DNA of 64,000 nt from Mayfieldus sp963740555 (GTDB taxonomy: Bacteria; Actinomycetota; Thermoleophilia; Solirubrobacterales; 70-9): the NCBI GenBank assembly GCA_963740555.1, contig CAVUES010000003.1, positions 248,001 to 312,000 of the forward strand, read 5' to 3'. Below the pieces are notes generated by a model. The model saw only the letters and a program-made list of their open reading frames with translations, was not told the origin of the DNA and did not search any database. The first letter of the stretch is position 1. Each line of letters starts with the position of its first letter. Shown here in pieces: positions 7,881 through 16,265 of this stretch. Both the position numbers and the translations under genes were made by a program.

Positions 7881-9275
7881 CTAGGCGACTTCGCGAAGCT
7901 CGGCGTCGTCCTCGCCCGGCTTGCGCTTGCCGAGCGCCGCGCGCAGCGCCGCCCGCAGGGTCGCGTGGGCGGCGAGCCCAGCGAGCTTCTCGCCGCCAGC
8001 CGGTCCGATCACCGGGCCGAGGCCGAACTTGCGCGCCTCGGCGACCCGACGGTCCGGGTGGCCGACATAGCGCAGCTCGCCCGTGAGGCCGAGCTCGCCG
8101 AAACACGCCAAGGGCTTTCCGACGCCCGCTACCAGCGGCTGGTTGCGATGCGCGGAGGCGACCGCCATCGCCACCGCGAGGTCGGCGCCGGGCTCGTCGA
8201 CCCGCACGCCGCCGGCGACGTTGACGAACACGTCGGCCTTGCCGAGCCCCAGCCGGGCATGGCGGGAGAGCACCGCGAGCACGAGGCTGAGCCGGTTGCG
8301 GTCGATCCCGTTGGCCACCCGGCGCGGGGACTCGAGCTCGCTCGCGGCGACCAGCGCCTGCACCTCGACCAGGACCGGGCGGCTGCCCTCCATTGCCGGC
8401 AGAACGACCGAGCCAGGCTCGCGGGTCGCCTCCTCGACGAAGCGGGCCGACGGGTCGGCGACCTCGGTCAGGCCCCCGGCCCGCATCTCGAACACGCCGA
8501 CCTCGCTGGTCGCCCCGAAGCGATTCTTCAGCGCCCGCAGGGTGCGGTAGGTGCGCTCGCGCTCGCCGTCGAAGCGCAGCACGCAGTCGACGACGTGCTC
8601 GAGAACCCGCGGTCCCGCAAGGCTTCCGTCCTTGGTCACGTGGCCGACCAGAATCAGCGCGATGCCGCACCGCTTCGCCACCTCGGCCAGCGCCGCCGCC
8701 GACTCTCGCACCTGGCCGACGGAACCGGGGGCACCGGTCATGTCGGCGCTGTGCAGGGTCTGGATCGAGTCGATCACGCAGGCGTCGGGGCGCTCCGCCT
8801 CCAGCGCTGCCAGCACCGGCTCGAGTTGCGCCTCCGCCAGCACCGGGACCTCCAGCGCCGGCTCGCCGAGCCGTTCGGCGCGCAGCCGCACCTGCGCCGC
8901 GGACTCCTCGCCGGAGACGTAAAGCACGTCGCGCCCGGCACCGCTCAGGTTGGCGAGCGCCATCCCGGTCAGCGTGCTCTTGCCGATCCCCGGCGAGCCG
9001 CCGAGCAAGACCAGCGAGCCCGGCACCAGGCCACCGCCGAGGACGCGGTCGAGCTCGCCGATCCCGGTCCGCAGCCGTTCCTCGGTCGGCGGCTCGACGT
9101 CGCGCAGCCGGGTCGGCTTCGGTCCCGCCGCGGAACGACTTCGCTTCGATCCGCCGGAGCTCTGGCGCGCCTCGACCAGCGAGTTCCACTCGCCGCAGCC
9201 GGGGCAGCGGCCGGTCCAGGTCAGCGAGACCTGGCCGCACTGCTGGCAGATGTAGCGGGCTTCGTGACGGGCCAC
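7881..9275 (-). CDS. radA: RadA/Sms, branch-migration DNA repair ATPase
   Basis: Acts in homologous recombination as a hexameric helicase-like ATPase. 464 residues from the GTG at 9275 (VARHEARYICQQCGQ). The order is a C4 zinc finger (CQQC...CPGCGEW), a RecA-like ATPase with Walker A GGSPGIGKST, the RadA-specific KNRFGATSEVG motif, and a C-terminal Lon-protease-like domain (GGVRVDEPGADLAVAMAVAS). An open frame continues 100 codons upstream to 9575 but lacks similarity and overlaps the divergent gene. In many actinobacteria radA directly precedes disA; here a block of about 5.4 kb lies between. Its last 310 bases are duplicated at 5526-5832. Confidence 0.95.
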   Translation of the reverse strand: MARHEARYICQQCGQVSLTWTGRCPGCGEWNSLVEARQSSGGSKRSRSAAGPKPTRLRDVEPPTEERLRTGIGELDRVLGGGLVPGSLVLLGGSPGIGKSTLTGMALANLSGAGRDVLYVSGEESAAQVRLRAERLGEPALEVPVLAEAQLEPVLAALEAERPDACVIDSIQTLHSADMTGAPGSVGQVRESAAALAEVAKRCGIALILVGHVTKDGSLAGPRVLEHVVDCVLRFDGERERTYRTLRALKNRFGATSEVGVFEMRAGGLTEVADPSARFVEEATREPGSVVLPAMEGSRPVLVEVQALVAASELESPRRVANGIDRNRLSLVLAVLSRHARLGLGKADVFVNVAGGVRVDEPGADLAVAMAVASAHRNQPLVAGVGKPLACFGELGLTGELRYVGHPDRRVAEARKFGLGPVIGPAGGEKLAGLAAHATLRAALRAALGKRKPGEDDAELREVA

Positions 9276-9351
9276 CCGTTGAATGTAAGGAGCGCTGCCG
9301 ACGCCACTCACCCCCATTACCTGCTCGACCCCGTTACCCATTACTGAAAGA

Positions 9352-9369
9352 AAGCCCGAGCTCGGGCTT
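9352..9369. promoter_or_regulatory. 18-bp perfect palindrome between divergent radA and S15-hydrolase genes
   Basis: AAGCCCGAGCTCGGGCTT is its own reverse complement and sits 28 nt before the ATG at 9397 and about 77 nt before the radA start. With no loop it is a poor RNA hairpin but a good dimer-binding site. Neither strand has a following T-run, so a terminator is unlikely. It may be an operator for one or both divergent promoters. Confidence 0.4.
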
Positions 9370-9396
9370 CTGGCCTGTAATAGGATCGCCGGCCTG

Positions 9397-11286
9397 ATGA
9401 GGAGAGTGGCCTCCTGGGCAGGGATCGCCCTATTGACGCTCGTAGGTTTCGGGCTCACGTTGCTCGCCTTCGCGCTGCTTCTGGCGCCCGCCGCCTCGGC
9501 CGCCCAGGTCTCCAGCGTGCTCGGCATCCCCTGCACGACCCAGGCAAACGGCGTCCAGGCCTGCGTCGGCGACACCGCGCATCGCGTTCACAGCTGGGAC
9601 GGCGTGCCGCTCGACGTCAACGTCTGGGTGCCGCCCGCCTCCCAGCGGGGCCCCTTCCCGCTGATCGCCTTCCACCACGGCTGGGGCGGCGACAAGAACG
9701 GCTCCGGCGCCGACCCCAACCTCGCCCTCCAGGGCTACGTCGTGATGTCCTACACGGCCCGCGGCTTCGGCAACTCCTGCGGCACCGCCCCCTCGCGCGC
9801 CGCCGATCCGGCCGGCTGCGCGAAGGGCTGGATCCACCTCGACGACGCCCGCTATGAGGCTCGCGACACCCAGACGCTGGCCGGCGAGCTCGCCGACCTG
9901 AACCTCGTGCAGCCGCAGAAGATCGGCGTCACCGGCGTCTCCTACGGCGGCGGCATCAGCTACCTGTTGGCGACACTCAAGGATCGCGTCGAGCTACCGA
10001 ACGGCACCTTCGTCCCCTGGCGCAGCCCGCATGGCAAGCAGATGAGGATCGCGGCGGCGCTTCCCCTCTGGGGCTGGTCGGACCTCTCGAACGCCCTGCA
10101 GCCGAACGGCAACACGCTCGACTACCTGGTCCATAACCCCTACGGCGACCGGATCGGGGTCGAGAAGCAGTCCTACCAGTCGCTGCTCTACGGACTCGGG
10201 CTCAGCTCCGGCTTCTACGCGCCGGTCGGGGTCGACCCGAGCGCCGATGTCACGGGCTGGTTTGCCCGCATCAACGCCGGCGAGCCCTATGACGACGCGG
10301 CCGCGCACGACCTGCTGACCCAGATCCAGCAGTTCCACTCCGCCTACTACCTGCAGAACAGCCTGCCCTGGTGGAAGCGCGAGGCTCCGGCTCCGATCCT
10401 CGCCTACAACTCCTGGCTCGACGACCTCTTCCCCGCCGACGAGACGCTGCGCTACCGCAACAAGGTGCTGGCCCGCTTCCCGTTCGCGAGGTTCTCGGTC
10501 CTCTTCGCCGCCGGCCCCGGGCACCCGCGGGCGCCGCTCAGCGGCACGACTCCCGACCTCGCGAACCTCGAGCCGCAGTTCTTCGACCACTACCTGAAGG
10601 GCTCCGGCCCGGCGCCCAACCTCAACGTCCGCACCTACACCCAGGCCTGCGGCGGCAGCACGATGCTCGGCCCGTTCAACTCCAACACCTGGCGCGGCCA
10701 GCATCCGGGCGAGGTGCGCCTCGACTCGGCGGCACCGCAGACCTTCACCGGCGTCGGCGGCAATCCCGCGATCGCCGCCGACCTCGATCCGACGCCCGCC
10801 TCCTTGGCCCACCAGGGCTGCGTCTCCGAGCCCGCTACGCCGGAGCCCAACACGGCGACCTACAACGCCGGCGCGGCGACCGGCAACGGCTACACCCTGG
10901 TCGGATCGCCGACGGTGATCGCGCGCCTCAACGTCTCCAGCTCCAACGCCCAGGTCGACGCGCGCCTCTGGGACGTGGCTCCGAACGGCACCGAGAGCTT
11001 CATCGATCGGGGGACGTTCCGGCCCAGGGATGGCACCCACGCGGCGGTCTTCCAGCTCCATCCCAACGGCTGGCACTTCGCCGCCGGCCACGTGGCGAGG
11101 CTTCAGCTGCTCGGTCGCGACGCCCCCTTCGCGCGGCCCTCCAACGGCACCTTCTCGATCACCGCCAGCCACCTGCAGCTGCGCCTGCCCGTGCACGAGC
11201 ATTCCGGCGGCCAGGTCCGCCGTCCGCTCTGGCCGCTGGGCCGCAACGGCTTCCCGGCCTGGCCGTGGAAGCTCGCCTGGCGCTAG
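9397..11286 (+). CDS. Secreted or membrane-anchored S15/CocE-type alpha/beta hydrolase
   Basis: 629 residues beginning with a hydrophobic helix and an AAPAASAA-like cleavage region. The hydrolase core has the nucleophile elbow GVSYGGG near residue 192, an Asp in WLDDLFPADE and a His in GPGHPRAPL, giving a plausible Ser-Asp-His triad. The last 200 residues look like the beta-sandwich of X-Pro dipeptidyl-peptidase / CocE enzymes. The substrate could be proline-containing peptides or small esters; the sequence does not decide. It is divergent from radA and starts the 9.4-27 kb accessory block. Confidence 0.8.
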   Translation: MRRVASWAGIALLTLVGFGLTLLAFALLLAPAASAAQVSSVLGIPCTTQANGVQACVGDTAHRVHSWDGVPLDVNVWVPPASQRGPFPLIAFHHGWGGDKNGSGADPNLALQGYVVMSYTARGFGNSCGTAPSRAADPAGCAKGWIHLDDARYEARDTQTLAGELADLNLVQPQKIGVTGVSYGGGISYLLATLKDRVELPNGTFVPWRSPHGKQMRIAAALPLWGWSDLSNALQPNGNTLDYLVHNPYGDRIGVEKQSYQSLLYGLGLSSGFYAPVGVDPSADVTGWFARINAGEPYDDAAAHDLLTQIQQFHSAYYLQNSLPWWKREAPAPILAYNSWLDDLFPADETLRYRNKVLARFPFARFSVLFAAGPGHPRAPLSGTTPDLANLEPQFFDHYLKGSGPAPNLNVRTYTQACGGSTMLGPFNSNTWRGQHPGEVRLDSAAPQTFTGVGGNPAIAADLDPTPASLAHQGCVSEPATPEPNTATYNAGAATGNGYTLVGSPTVIARLNVSSSNAQVDARLWDVAPNGTESFIDRGTFRPRDGTHAAVFQLHPNGWHFAAGHVARLQLLGRDAPFARPSNGTFSITASHLQLRLPVHEHSGGQVRRPLWPLGRNGFPAWPWKLAWR

Positions 11287-11296
11287 CGGCCAGGAG

Positions 11297-12445
11297 CTAA
11301 CTCGGCGCACCCGCCACGCGCTCGACAAGGTCGCGCCGCGGGTCGATCCCCCAACGCTCTGCAACTTCGCCCAGCTCGGCGCTGAGCGGCCAGCGGTCGG
11401 GGCGTTCCTCGCCCTCGTGGTCGGGGCTGGCGCCCTTCAGCGCCATGGAGCCGCTGTTGTCGCCGACCGCGCGGATCTCGGCGACCTGGTCGGGGCTCAA
11501 TTTCTGCTCAGCCGGCAGCGCGGCCAGCTCGTCGCGCTTTCCCTCGATCGGCCGCGCGTCCGGCCCGGCCTCCTGGATCAGGGTCGGGACCACGCATTCG
11601 ACCGCTTCGTGGGCGAGGTTCCACTGGCAGGCGAGCTGGATCGGGGTCAGCTCGGCGGCCTCGGCGATCGGGCGGATCCGCTCCAGCTTCTGGCGCCCGG
11701 CCTCGATCCAGCCGGCCGGCCGGAAGGCCCGGTGGTCGCCGCCGGGCAACTCGGCGCCGGGCAACAGGTCGTCCCAGAACAGGCCCCCGTAGTCGACCAC
11801 GCGGGTGACCACCTTGACGCCGTTTCGCGCCGCGGCGTCGAGACAAAGCTCACCGGGCCAGGGCTCGAGCGGGTTGAGGATGATCATCGCCCAGTCGATC
11901 CGCTCGCCGAAGCGCTCCAGGCAGTCGATCAGGTCGAGGGTGAACCCGTTCGCCGGCCCGGGCGCGACGCCGATCTCGCGCGTCAATCCCGCCTGGCGCA
12001 GCGTCTCCATCCCGTCCCAGACGACCTCGCTGCTGTAGCCGGTGCGGTCGGGGTTGTGGAGCAGCAGGAGATCGAAGGATTCGACGCCGATCCGCTCCAG
12101 GCTGCGCTCGGTCGCCATCCATAGGTAGTCGGAGTAGCCGTCGGGCCCGCGCAGCCGCGGGTCGGTGAAGCGGGGAAAGCCGCGCGGCCCGTCGCGCTCG
12201 CCCTCATAGAAGTCGTGGCCGACGGCGCCGACCAGGCTGTAGGTGTCACGCGCGACGCCGGCGAGCGCCCCCCCGAGCAGCCGGTCCGCCTCACCCTCCC
12301 CGTAGACGTCGGCGGTCAGAAGCGTCTCGATGCCGTTTCCGGGACGCAGCAGCGCCGCCAGGCGCTCCTCGTCGATCTTCTCGCCGAAGCGCAGGAAGCG
12401 CCCGCCGCTCCAGGTGCCGATCGCCGCCTTTCCGAGGTCGCTCAC
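11297..12445 (-). CDS. Aldo/keto reductase family protein
   Basis: 382 residues from a GTG. A TIM-barrel of the AKR type: TADVYGEGEADRLLGG supplies the active-site Asp and Tyr, LLLLHNPDRTGY supplies the conserved His after strand 4, and ITLNPL/CQWNLAHEAVE-like segments follow. The usual catalytic Lys after strand 3 (family pattern: VxxKVG) is not seen; the equivalent reads YSLVGAVGHD. That position has a His two residues further on. The enzyme may therefore be altered or use another residue. It is convergent with the S15 hydrolase (10 nt apart) and downstream of a flavin oxidase on the same strand. Confidence 0.8.
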   Translation of the reverse strand: MSDLGKAAIGTWSGGRFLRFGEKIDEERLAALLRPGNGIETLLTADVYGEGEADRLLGGALAGVARDTYSLVGAVGHDFYEGERDGPRGFPRFTDPRLRGPDGYSDYLWMATERSLERIGVESFDLLLLHNPDRTGYSSEVVWDGMETLRQAGLTREIGVAPGPANGFTLDLIDCLERFGERIDWAMIILNPLEPWPGELCLDAAARNGVKVVTRVVDYGGLFWDDLLPGAELPGGDHRAFRPAGWIEAGRQKLERIRPIAEAAELTPIQLACQWNLAHEAVECVVPTLIQEAGPDARPIEGKRDELAALPAEQKLSPDQVAEIRAVGDNSGSMALKGASPDHEGEERPDRWPLSAELGEVAERWGIDPRRDLVERVAGAPS

Positions 12446-12517
12446 AGCCGAAACGGTAGCGGCGCGCCGGGGTTGGGCCCGACGCGCCGCCCGTGAATGC
12501 TCAGGCCAAAGAGACCT

Positions 12518-13897
12518 TCAGGCCAGCGAGATGTTGTGGTTGCCGGCGATCAGGCCGTCGGGGTCGTAGCGGCGCTTCACGTCGCGCAGCCGATCCAGCG
12601 TCTCGGCGGCGAAGATCTTCTCGATCCCCCTGGGCCGGTCGGCGAAGTTGAAGTACCCGTTCTCCGTCGACCATGGCTCCAGGGCCTTCGTCGTCGCATC
12701 GAGGTGGCTGTTGATCTCCCCACCCATCTCCGGCGTCATCGACAGGCCGATGCCGCACCAGACGTATTCGGCATCGAGGTGCGAAAGGACTCCGCCATCC
12801 TCGGCCGGGGCTGAGAGCTCACCACCACACTGGCGAAACTCCGAGGACAGAAGCGGCGAACCGGAGTCGGGGCCCGTCGCCTCGATCCACGCATCGATCG
12901 CCTCCTTCGGGCACTCGCCCAGTGACACGGTGTCGACGAATCCGGGGACCGGCTCCTCGGGCTCCATGTGTACGGCGGCGAGCCCCTTCGTCTGCATCGT
13001 CTGGAATGTGTCCATGACCGGCTCTCCCAGCTCGCGAATCGGGGCCACCAGCTTGGCGCCCTCCGACTCCGGACCCGCGTAGCACGCGCCGAGGGTGATC
13101 AGCGGCCGGTTCTGGAGCGGCTCCGGGATCTGCGGCAGCGGCGGCAGCTGCAGGAAGCGGGCGATCGAGGTGACGTCGTCGGGGGCACTTCCTGCCCACT
13201 CGATGTAGCTGTGCATGATCTCCGCGGAGCGCTCGTCGGCCGGATAGATCACGCTGCCGGCGAAGACCTCGGGCAGCTCGACGAGGTCGTATTCGATCGC
13301 GGTCACGATCGCGAAGCTGCCGCCGCCACCGCGCATCGCCCAGAAAAGGTCCGGGTCGTTGTCGGCGTCGACGCGGCGCTTCTGCCCGTCGGCGGTCACC
13401 ACCTCGAAGGCGCGCACGCTGTTGCAGGCGAGGCCATGCTTGCGCGCGATCCATCCGAAGCCGCCGCCGGTCGTGTATCCGACGATCCCGATGTCCGGCG
13501 CCGAGCCAGAGAGATTCGCGAGGCCATGCTCGTTGGCGGCTGGGTTGGCCTCCATCCACAGGACCCCGGCCTCGTAGCGTCCGGTGCGGTCGCCCGGATC
13601 GATCTCGATCCCCTTCATGCGCTCGGTCCGGATCAGGATCGATCCGTCGAGCGGCCCCCGCGAGCCGGCGCCGTGACCGGTTCCCTGGGCGGCGACGCCA
13701 AGGCTGTTCGAGCGGGCGTGGTTGACAACCGCGGCGACGTCGTCGGCGCTCTCGACGTAGGCGACCGCGCTCGGATGCTGGTCGGCCGTGAGGTTCCACG
13801 CCTGACGCGCCTGGTCCCAGTCCTCCGCCGTCGGGCCGACGACGGTGCCCCCGAAATTGCCGTTCAAAGCTTGGATGTCGACGGTCTGCTGCTCCAC
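12518..13897 (-). CDS. FAD-linked oxidase of the berberine-bridge (BBE-like) family
   Basis: 459 residues. The N-terminal FAD-binding domain has GTGHGAGSRGPLDG, whose His fits the family's covalent 8-alpha FAD attachment, and GYTTGGGFGW for the pyrophosphate. The second anchor, a Cys before VGIVGY in bicovalent members, is replaced (APDIGIVGYTT). So the flavin is probably singly attached. The C-terminal BBE motif RYDPDGLIAGNHNIS is intact. The GTG start has a strong SD (AGGAG five bases upstream). The substrate is unknown; relatives oxidise sugars, alkaloids or polyketides. The ATP-grasp pseudogene lies upstream on the same strand. Confidence 0.85.
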   Translation of the reverse strand: MEQQTVDIQALNGNFGGTVVGPTAEDWDQARQAWNLTADQHPSAVAYVESADDVAAVVNHARSNSLGVAAQGTGHGAGSRGPLDGSILIRTERMKGIEIDPGDRTGRYEAGVLWMEANPAANEHGLANLSGSAPDIGIVGYTTGGGFGWIARKHGLACNSVRAFEVVTADGQKRRVDADNDPDLFWAMRGGGGSFAIVTAIEYDLVELPEVFAGSVIYPADERSAEIMHSYIEWAGSAPDDVTSIARFLQLPPLPQIPEPLQNRPLITLGACYAGPESEGAKLVAPIRELGEPVMDTFQTMQTKGLAAVHMEPEEPVPGFVDTVSLGECPKEAIDAWIEATGPDSGSPLLSSEFRQCGGELSAPAEDGGVLSHLDAEYVWCGIGLSMTPEMGGEINSHLDATTKALEPWSTENGYFNFADRPRGIEKIFAAETLDRLRDVKRRYDPDGLIAGNHNISLA

Positions 13898-14053
13898 TGG
13901 ATCTCCTTATCGCTCGTGACTACACAGCTCTGTGCAGCGAACCTACACGCTCGCTGGTCAAGGACAGCGGCCTGAGCCAAACCGGTGCGGTCGAGCTGAT
14001 GACAGACGCGGTGCGCTGCCTCGGCGCGAACTCCTAGGTCGGGGCGACTGACA
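13898..14053. other. Non-coding gap with possible plus-strand gene tail
   Basis: About 155 bases between the oxidase start and the ATP-grasp pseudogene stop. On the plus strand a short open stretch ends SLVKDSGLSQTGAVELMTD and further residues to a TAG near 14038, which resembles a C-terminus but has no recognisable gene in front. I see no promoter or hairpin that I would defend. Confidence 0.3.
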
Positions 14054-15304
14054 TCACCCCCGCGACACCTTGGCCTGCGCGGCCCGCGAGACCCTCTCCA
14101 CGCTTGCCGGATCGATCGAGTAGCCGCTGACGGCGCGGCCGGCGATCCCGGCCGCCTGGCGCGGCGAGAGCAGCAGACGGAGCGGAGACGAACGCGGCCG
14201 GGAACAGGCTCGGCGGATCGCGCAGCACGGGCGTCAACTGCTCGCTGCTGTCGGCGTAGATGCCGCGATGCGCGATCGCGCCGAGCATCTGACCGAGCAG
14301 GGCGCGACGCGATCCGCCGCCGGCCGCCATCCCCATCAGCAGGGCGATCGTCCCGTGGGTTCGCACGCCTGCCTTCCCCACGCGCGTAGGTCCGGCCAGC
14401 TCCTCGCCCAGCGTCAGCTTCACCTGCAGCTCGGGGAGGTTGACCCCGCTCGCGGCGGCGTTGCCAGGCTCGACCGTGCGCGGGTTGCACTCGATGTAGC
14501 GCGGCGAGCCGTCCTCGTGCATGTAGTCGAGCGTCAACCCGCCGTGCCAGGACAGCGCCTCGCCGAGCGCCGCAATGTGCTCCCGCGGCATGGCGTGATC
14601 GACGCTGAGCCGAGCCGCGGCGCTGCCTCCGATCCCGCTTTGCCGCTGGACGCTCGTGTGCACCGCGATCAAGCGGCCTCGGTCGAACAAGCCCTGCACC
14701 TGGCCGTACTGCCCCGCCGCCGGTTGCTGCGCCATCACGGGGACATCGCCGATCAGCGCCCGCAGCGCCTGCATCTCGCGAACGGGCATCGACGACCTCC
14801 CGAACCCCCTGGCCGGCGGTGCTGAACGCGGCCTTCAGCCAGTAGGGAAACGGCAGGTCCGCCACCTCGTCGGCCCCTTCGACGACCCGCCAGTCCGGCT
14901 GCGGCAAGGCCCAGCTCGTCGAGCAGCCGCGCGAACGCGACCTTGCTCTGCACCCGCTCGAATGCGGCCGGCTCGGCGACCGCGACGCGCACCCCCGCGG
15001 CCAGCATCGGGCGGGCATTGGCCAGCAGCCACGCCTGCTCGTGGGTCGGCAGCACCACGTCGATCCGCCGCTCCGCGACCACCGCATTGAGCGCCTCGAG
15101 ATATCCCAGAGGGTCGGCGCCGGCGTGCGGGCAGCGGTGGGCCTTTCGCACCCAACGGCTGAAGCGCGCGAGGCAGATCGCGTCGGGGTCGAGCACCTCG
15201 AGGTGGTAACCGGCGGGGCCGAGGCAGCTGACGACCTCGCGCGAGCTGAGGCTCGAGCCCTCGGTCAGCAGCACGCGCAGATCGCCCACGCGCACAAGCA
15301 TCAC
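14054..15304 (-). pseudogene. ATP-grasp domain protein broken by three +1 frameshifts
   Basis: Reading in three successive frames gives one coherent protein of about 415 residues. It has an N-terminal Rossmann-like part (LRVLLTEGSSLSSREVVSCL), an ATP-grasp B-type region (PFPYWLKAAFSTAGQGVREV) and the core DYMHEDGSPRYIECNPRTVE with the metal-binding Glu/Asn. A helical tail ends SRAAQAKVSRG. Each frame change is repaired by removing one T from a TT on the minus strand, seen as AA at 14906-14907, 14781-14782 and 14191-14192. ATP-grasp enzymes ligate carboxylates to amines or thiols; the substrate cannot be told. Either a recent pseudogene or three sequencing errors of one kind. Confidence 0.8.
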
Positions 15305-15328
15305 ACGCCGCTTCGGAGCCCGAGGTTC

Positions 15329-16180
15329 CTAGGGCCAACCGACACCCGGTGCGGGCGCGTCGACGGTCAGCACCTGCCCGGTTCGTGGCTCGTCGAACAT
15401 GCCCGCGGGACCATTCCACTCGGTCGCGATCATGAACAGCGTCCGGCGGTCCGCGCCCCCGAGGGCGCAGGCGAAGCAGCCGCGATCGAGGTCGACCGTC
15501 TGCAGCACCTCACCTCCCTCGCGAACGCGCACGCAGCGCTGGTTGGGCACGTCTCCGTACCAGACGGCCTCCTCGGCGTCGAGGCAGATTCCGTCCGGCA
15601 CGCCGTCGCCCAGGTCCGCCCAGACGCGCCGATTCGAGAGGCCGCCGTCGTCGGCGATGTCGAACGCCGTCAGGCATTTCCCGTAGGAGTCGGCGACGAT
15701 CAGGGTCGAGTCGTCGGCCGTGACGAGCATGCCGTTGGGGAAGGCGATGACATCGGCGACCTGGCGAGCCGAGCCATCTGGGGTCACGAGCGCTATGCCT
15801 CCGGGGGCGAAGTCCGCACCGGCCATCATGTCGAAGCCGGGGCCGTTTACGTAGGCGTTGCCACGACCGTCGACGACGAGCTCGTTCCCCGCCGGCGGGT
15901 CGGAGAGTCCGCTCAGGTCGGCATGGGTGACCAGCGAGCCGTCGGGCTCGCGGCGCAGGAGAAGGCCGTCGCGGGCCGAGACGACGAGCAGGCGCCCATC
16001 GGGCAGCCAGTCGACGCAGCACGGGAATGCGGGCGCGCGAAGGATGACTTCGCTTTCGCCTTCGAGATCGACGGCGATGACCTCTTGCGTGCCCCAGTCG
16101 GAGAACCAGAGCCGGCCCTCGTGCCAGCGTGGCTGCTCGCCGAACAAGATGCCGGTCATCAGCGTTTGCGGCTCAGGCAA
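15329..16180 (-). CDS. SMP-30/gluconolactonase-like beta-propeller lactonase
   Basis: About 283 residues. A six-bladed propeller with the family's metal ligands: Glu in GEQPRWHEGRLWFSDWG, Asn in FPNGMLVTAD and Asp in VPDGICLDAEEAVW. Predicted to hydrolyse sugar or other lactones. I chose the TTG at 16180 because GAGGAG lies seven bases upstream of it on the minus strand. An ATG at 16159 is the alternative, and the open frame to 16240 crosses an inverted repeat and has no ribosome site. It follows the MFS gene on the same strand, separated by a strong inverted repeat. Confidence 0.82.
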   Translation of the reverse strand: MPEPQTLMTGILFGEQPRWHEGRLWFSDWGTQEVIAVDLEGESEVILRAPAFPCCVDWLPDGRLLVVSARDGLLLRREPDGSLVTHADLSGLSDPPAGNELVVDGRGNAYVNGPGFDMMAGADFAPGGIALVTPDGSARQVADVIAFPNGMLVTADDSTLIVADSYGKCLTAFDIADDGGLSNRRVWADLGDGVPDGICLDAEEAVWYGDVPNQRCVRVREGGEVLQTVDLDRGCFACALGGADRRTLFMIATEWNGPAGMFDEPRTGQVLTVDAPAPGVGWP

Positions 16181-16209
16181 TCGAATTCTCCTCGCTTGCG
16201 AACGACTAG

Positions 16210-16240
16210 TTGCCCTGTTCCCGACTGGGGAACAGGGCAA
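16210..16240. terminator. 13-bp perfect inverted repeat between the MFS gene and SMP-30 gene
   Basis: Arms TTGCCCTGTTCCC and GGGAACAGGGCAA enclose the five bases GACTG. It lies 26 nt after the MFS stop and 30 nt before the SMP-30 start. As RNA it is a very stable hairpin. No U-run follows on either strand, which is common for actinobacterial terminators but also leaves an operator possible. It probably separates the transport gene from the lactonase gene. Confidence 0.65.
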
Positions 16241-16265
16241 AACTAATCGCCGCGGGGGAAATCGC

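Noticed and set aside
5955..9347. 1130-codon plus-strand ORF
   Set aside because: It runs antisense to the beta-helix gene and radA and has Arg/Pro/Asp composition typical of shadow frames in GC-rich DNA.
12968..13975. 335-codon plus-strand ORF over the flavin oxidase
   Set aside because: Antisense of a gene with clear FAD and BBE motifs; no domain of its own.
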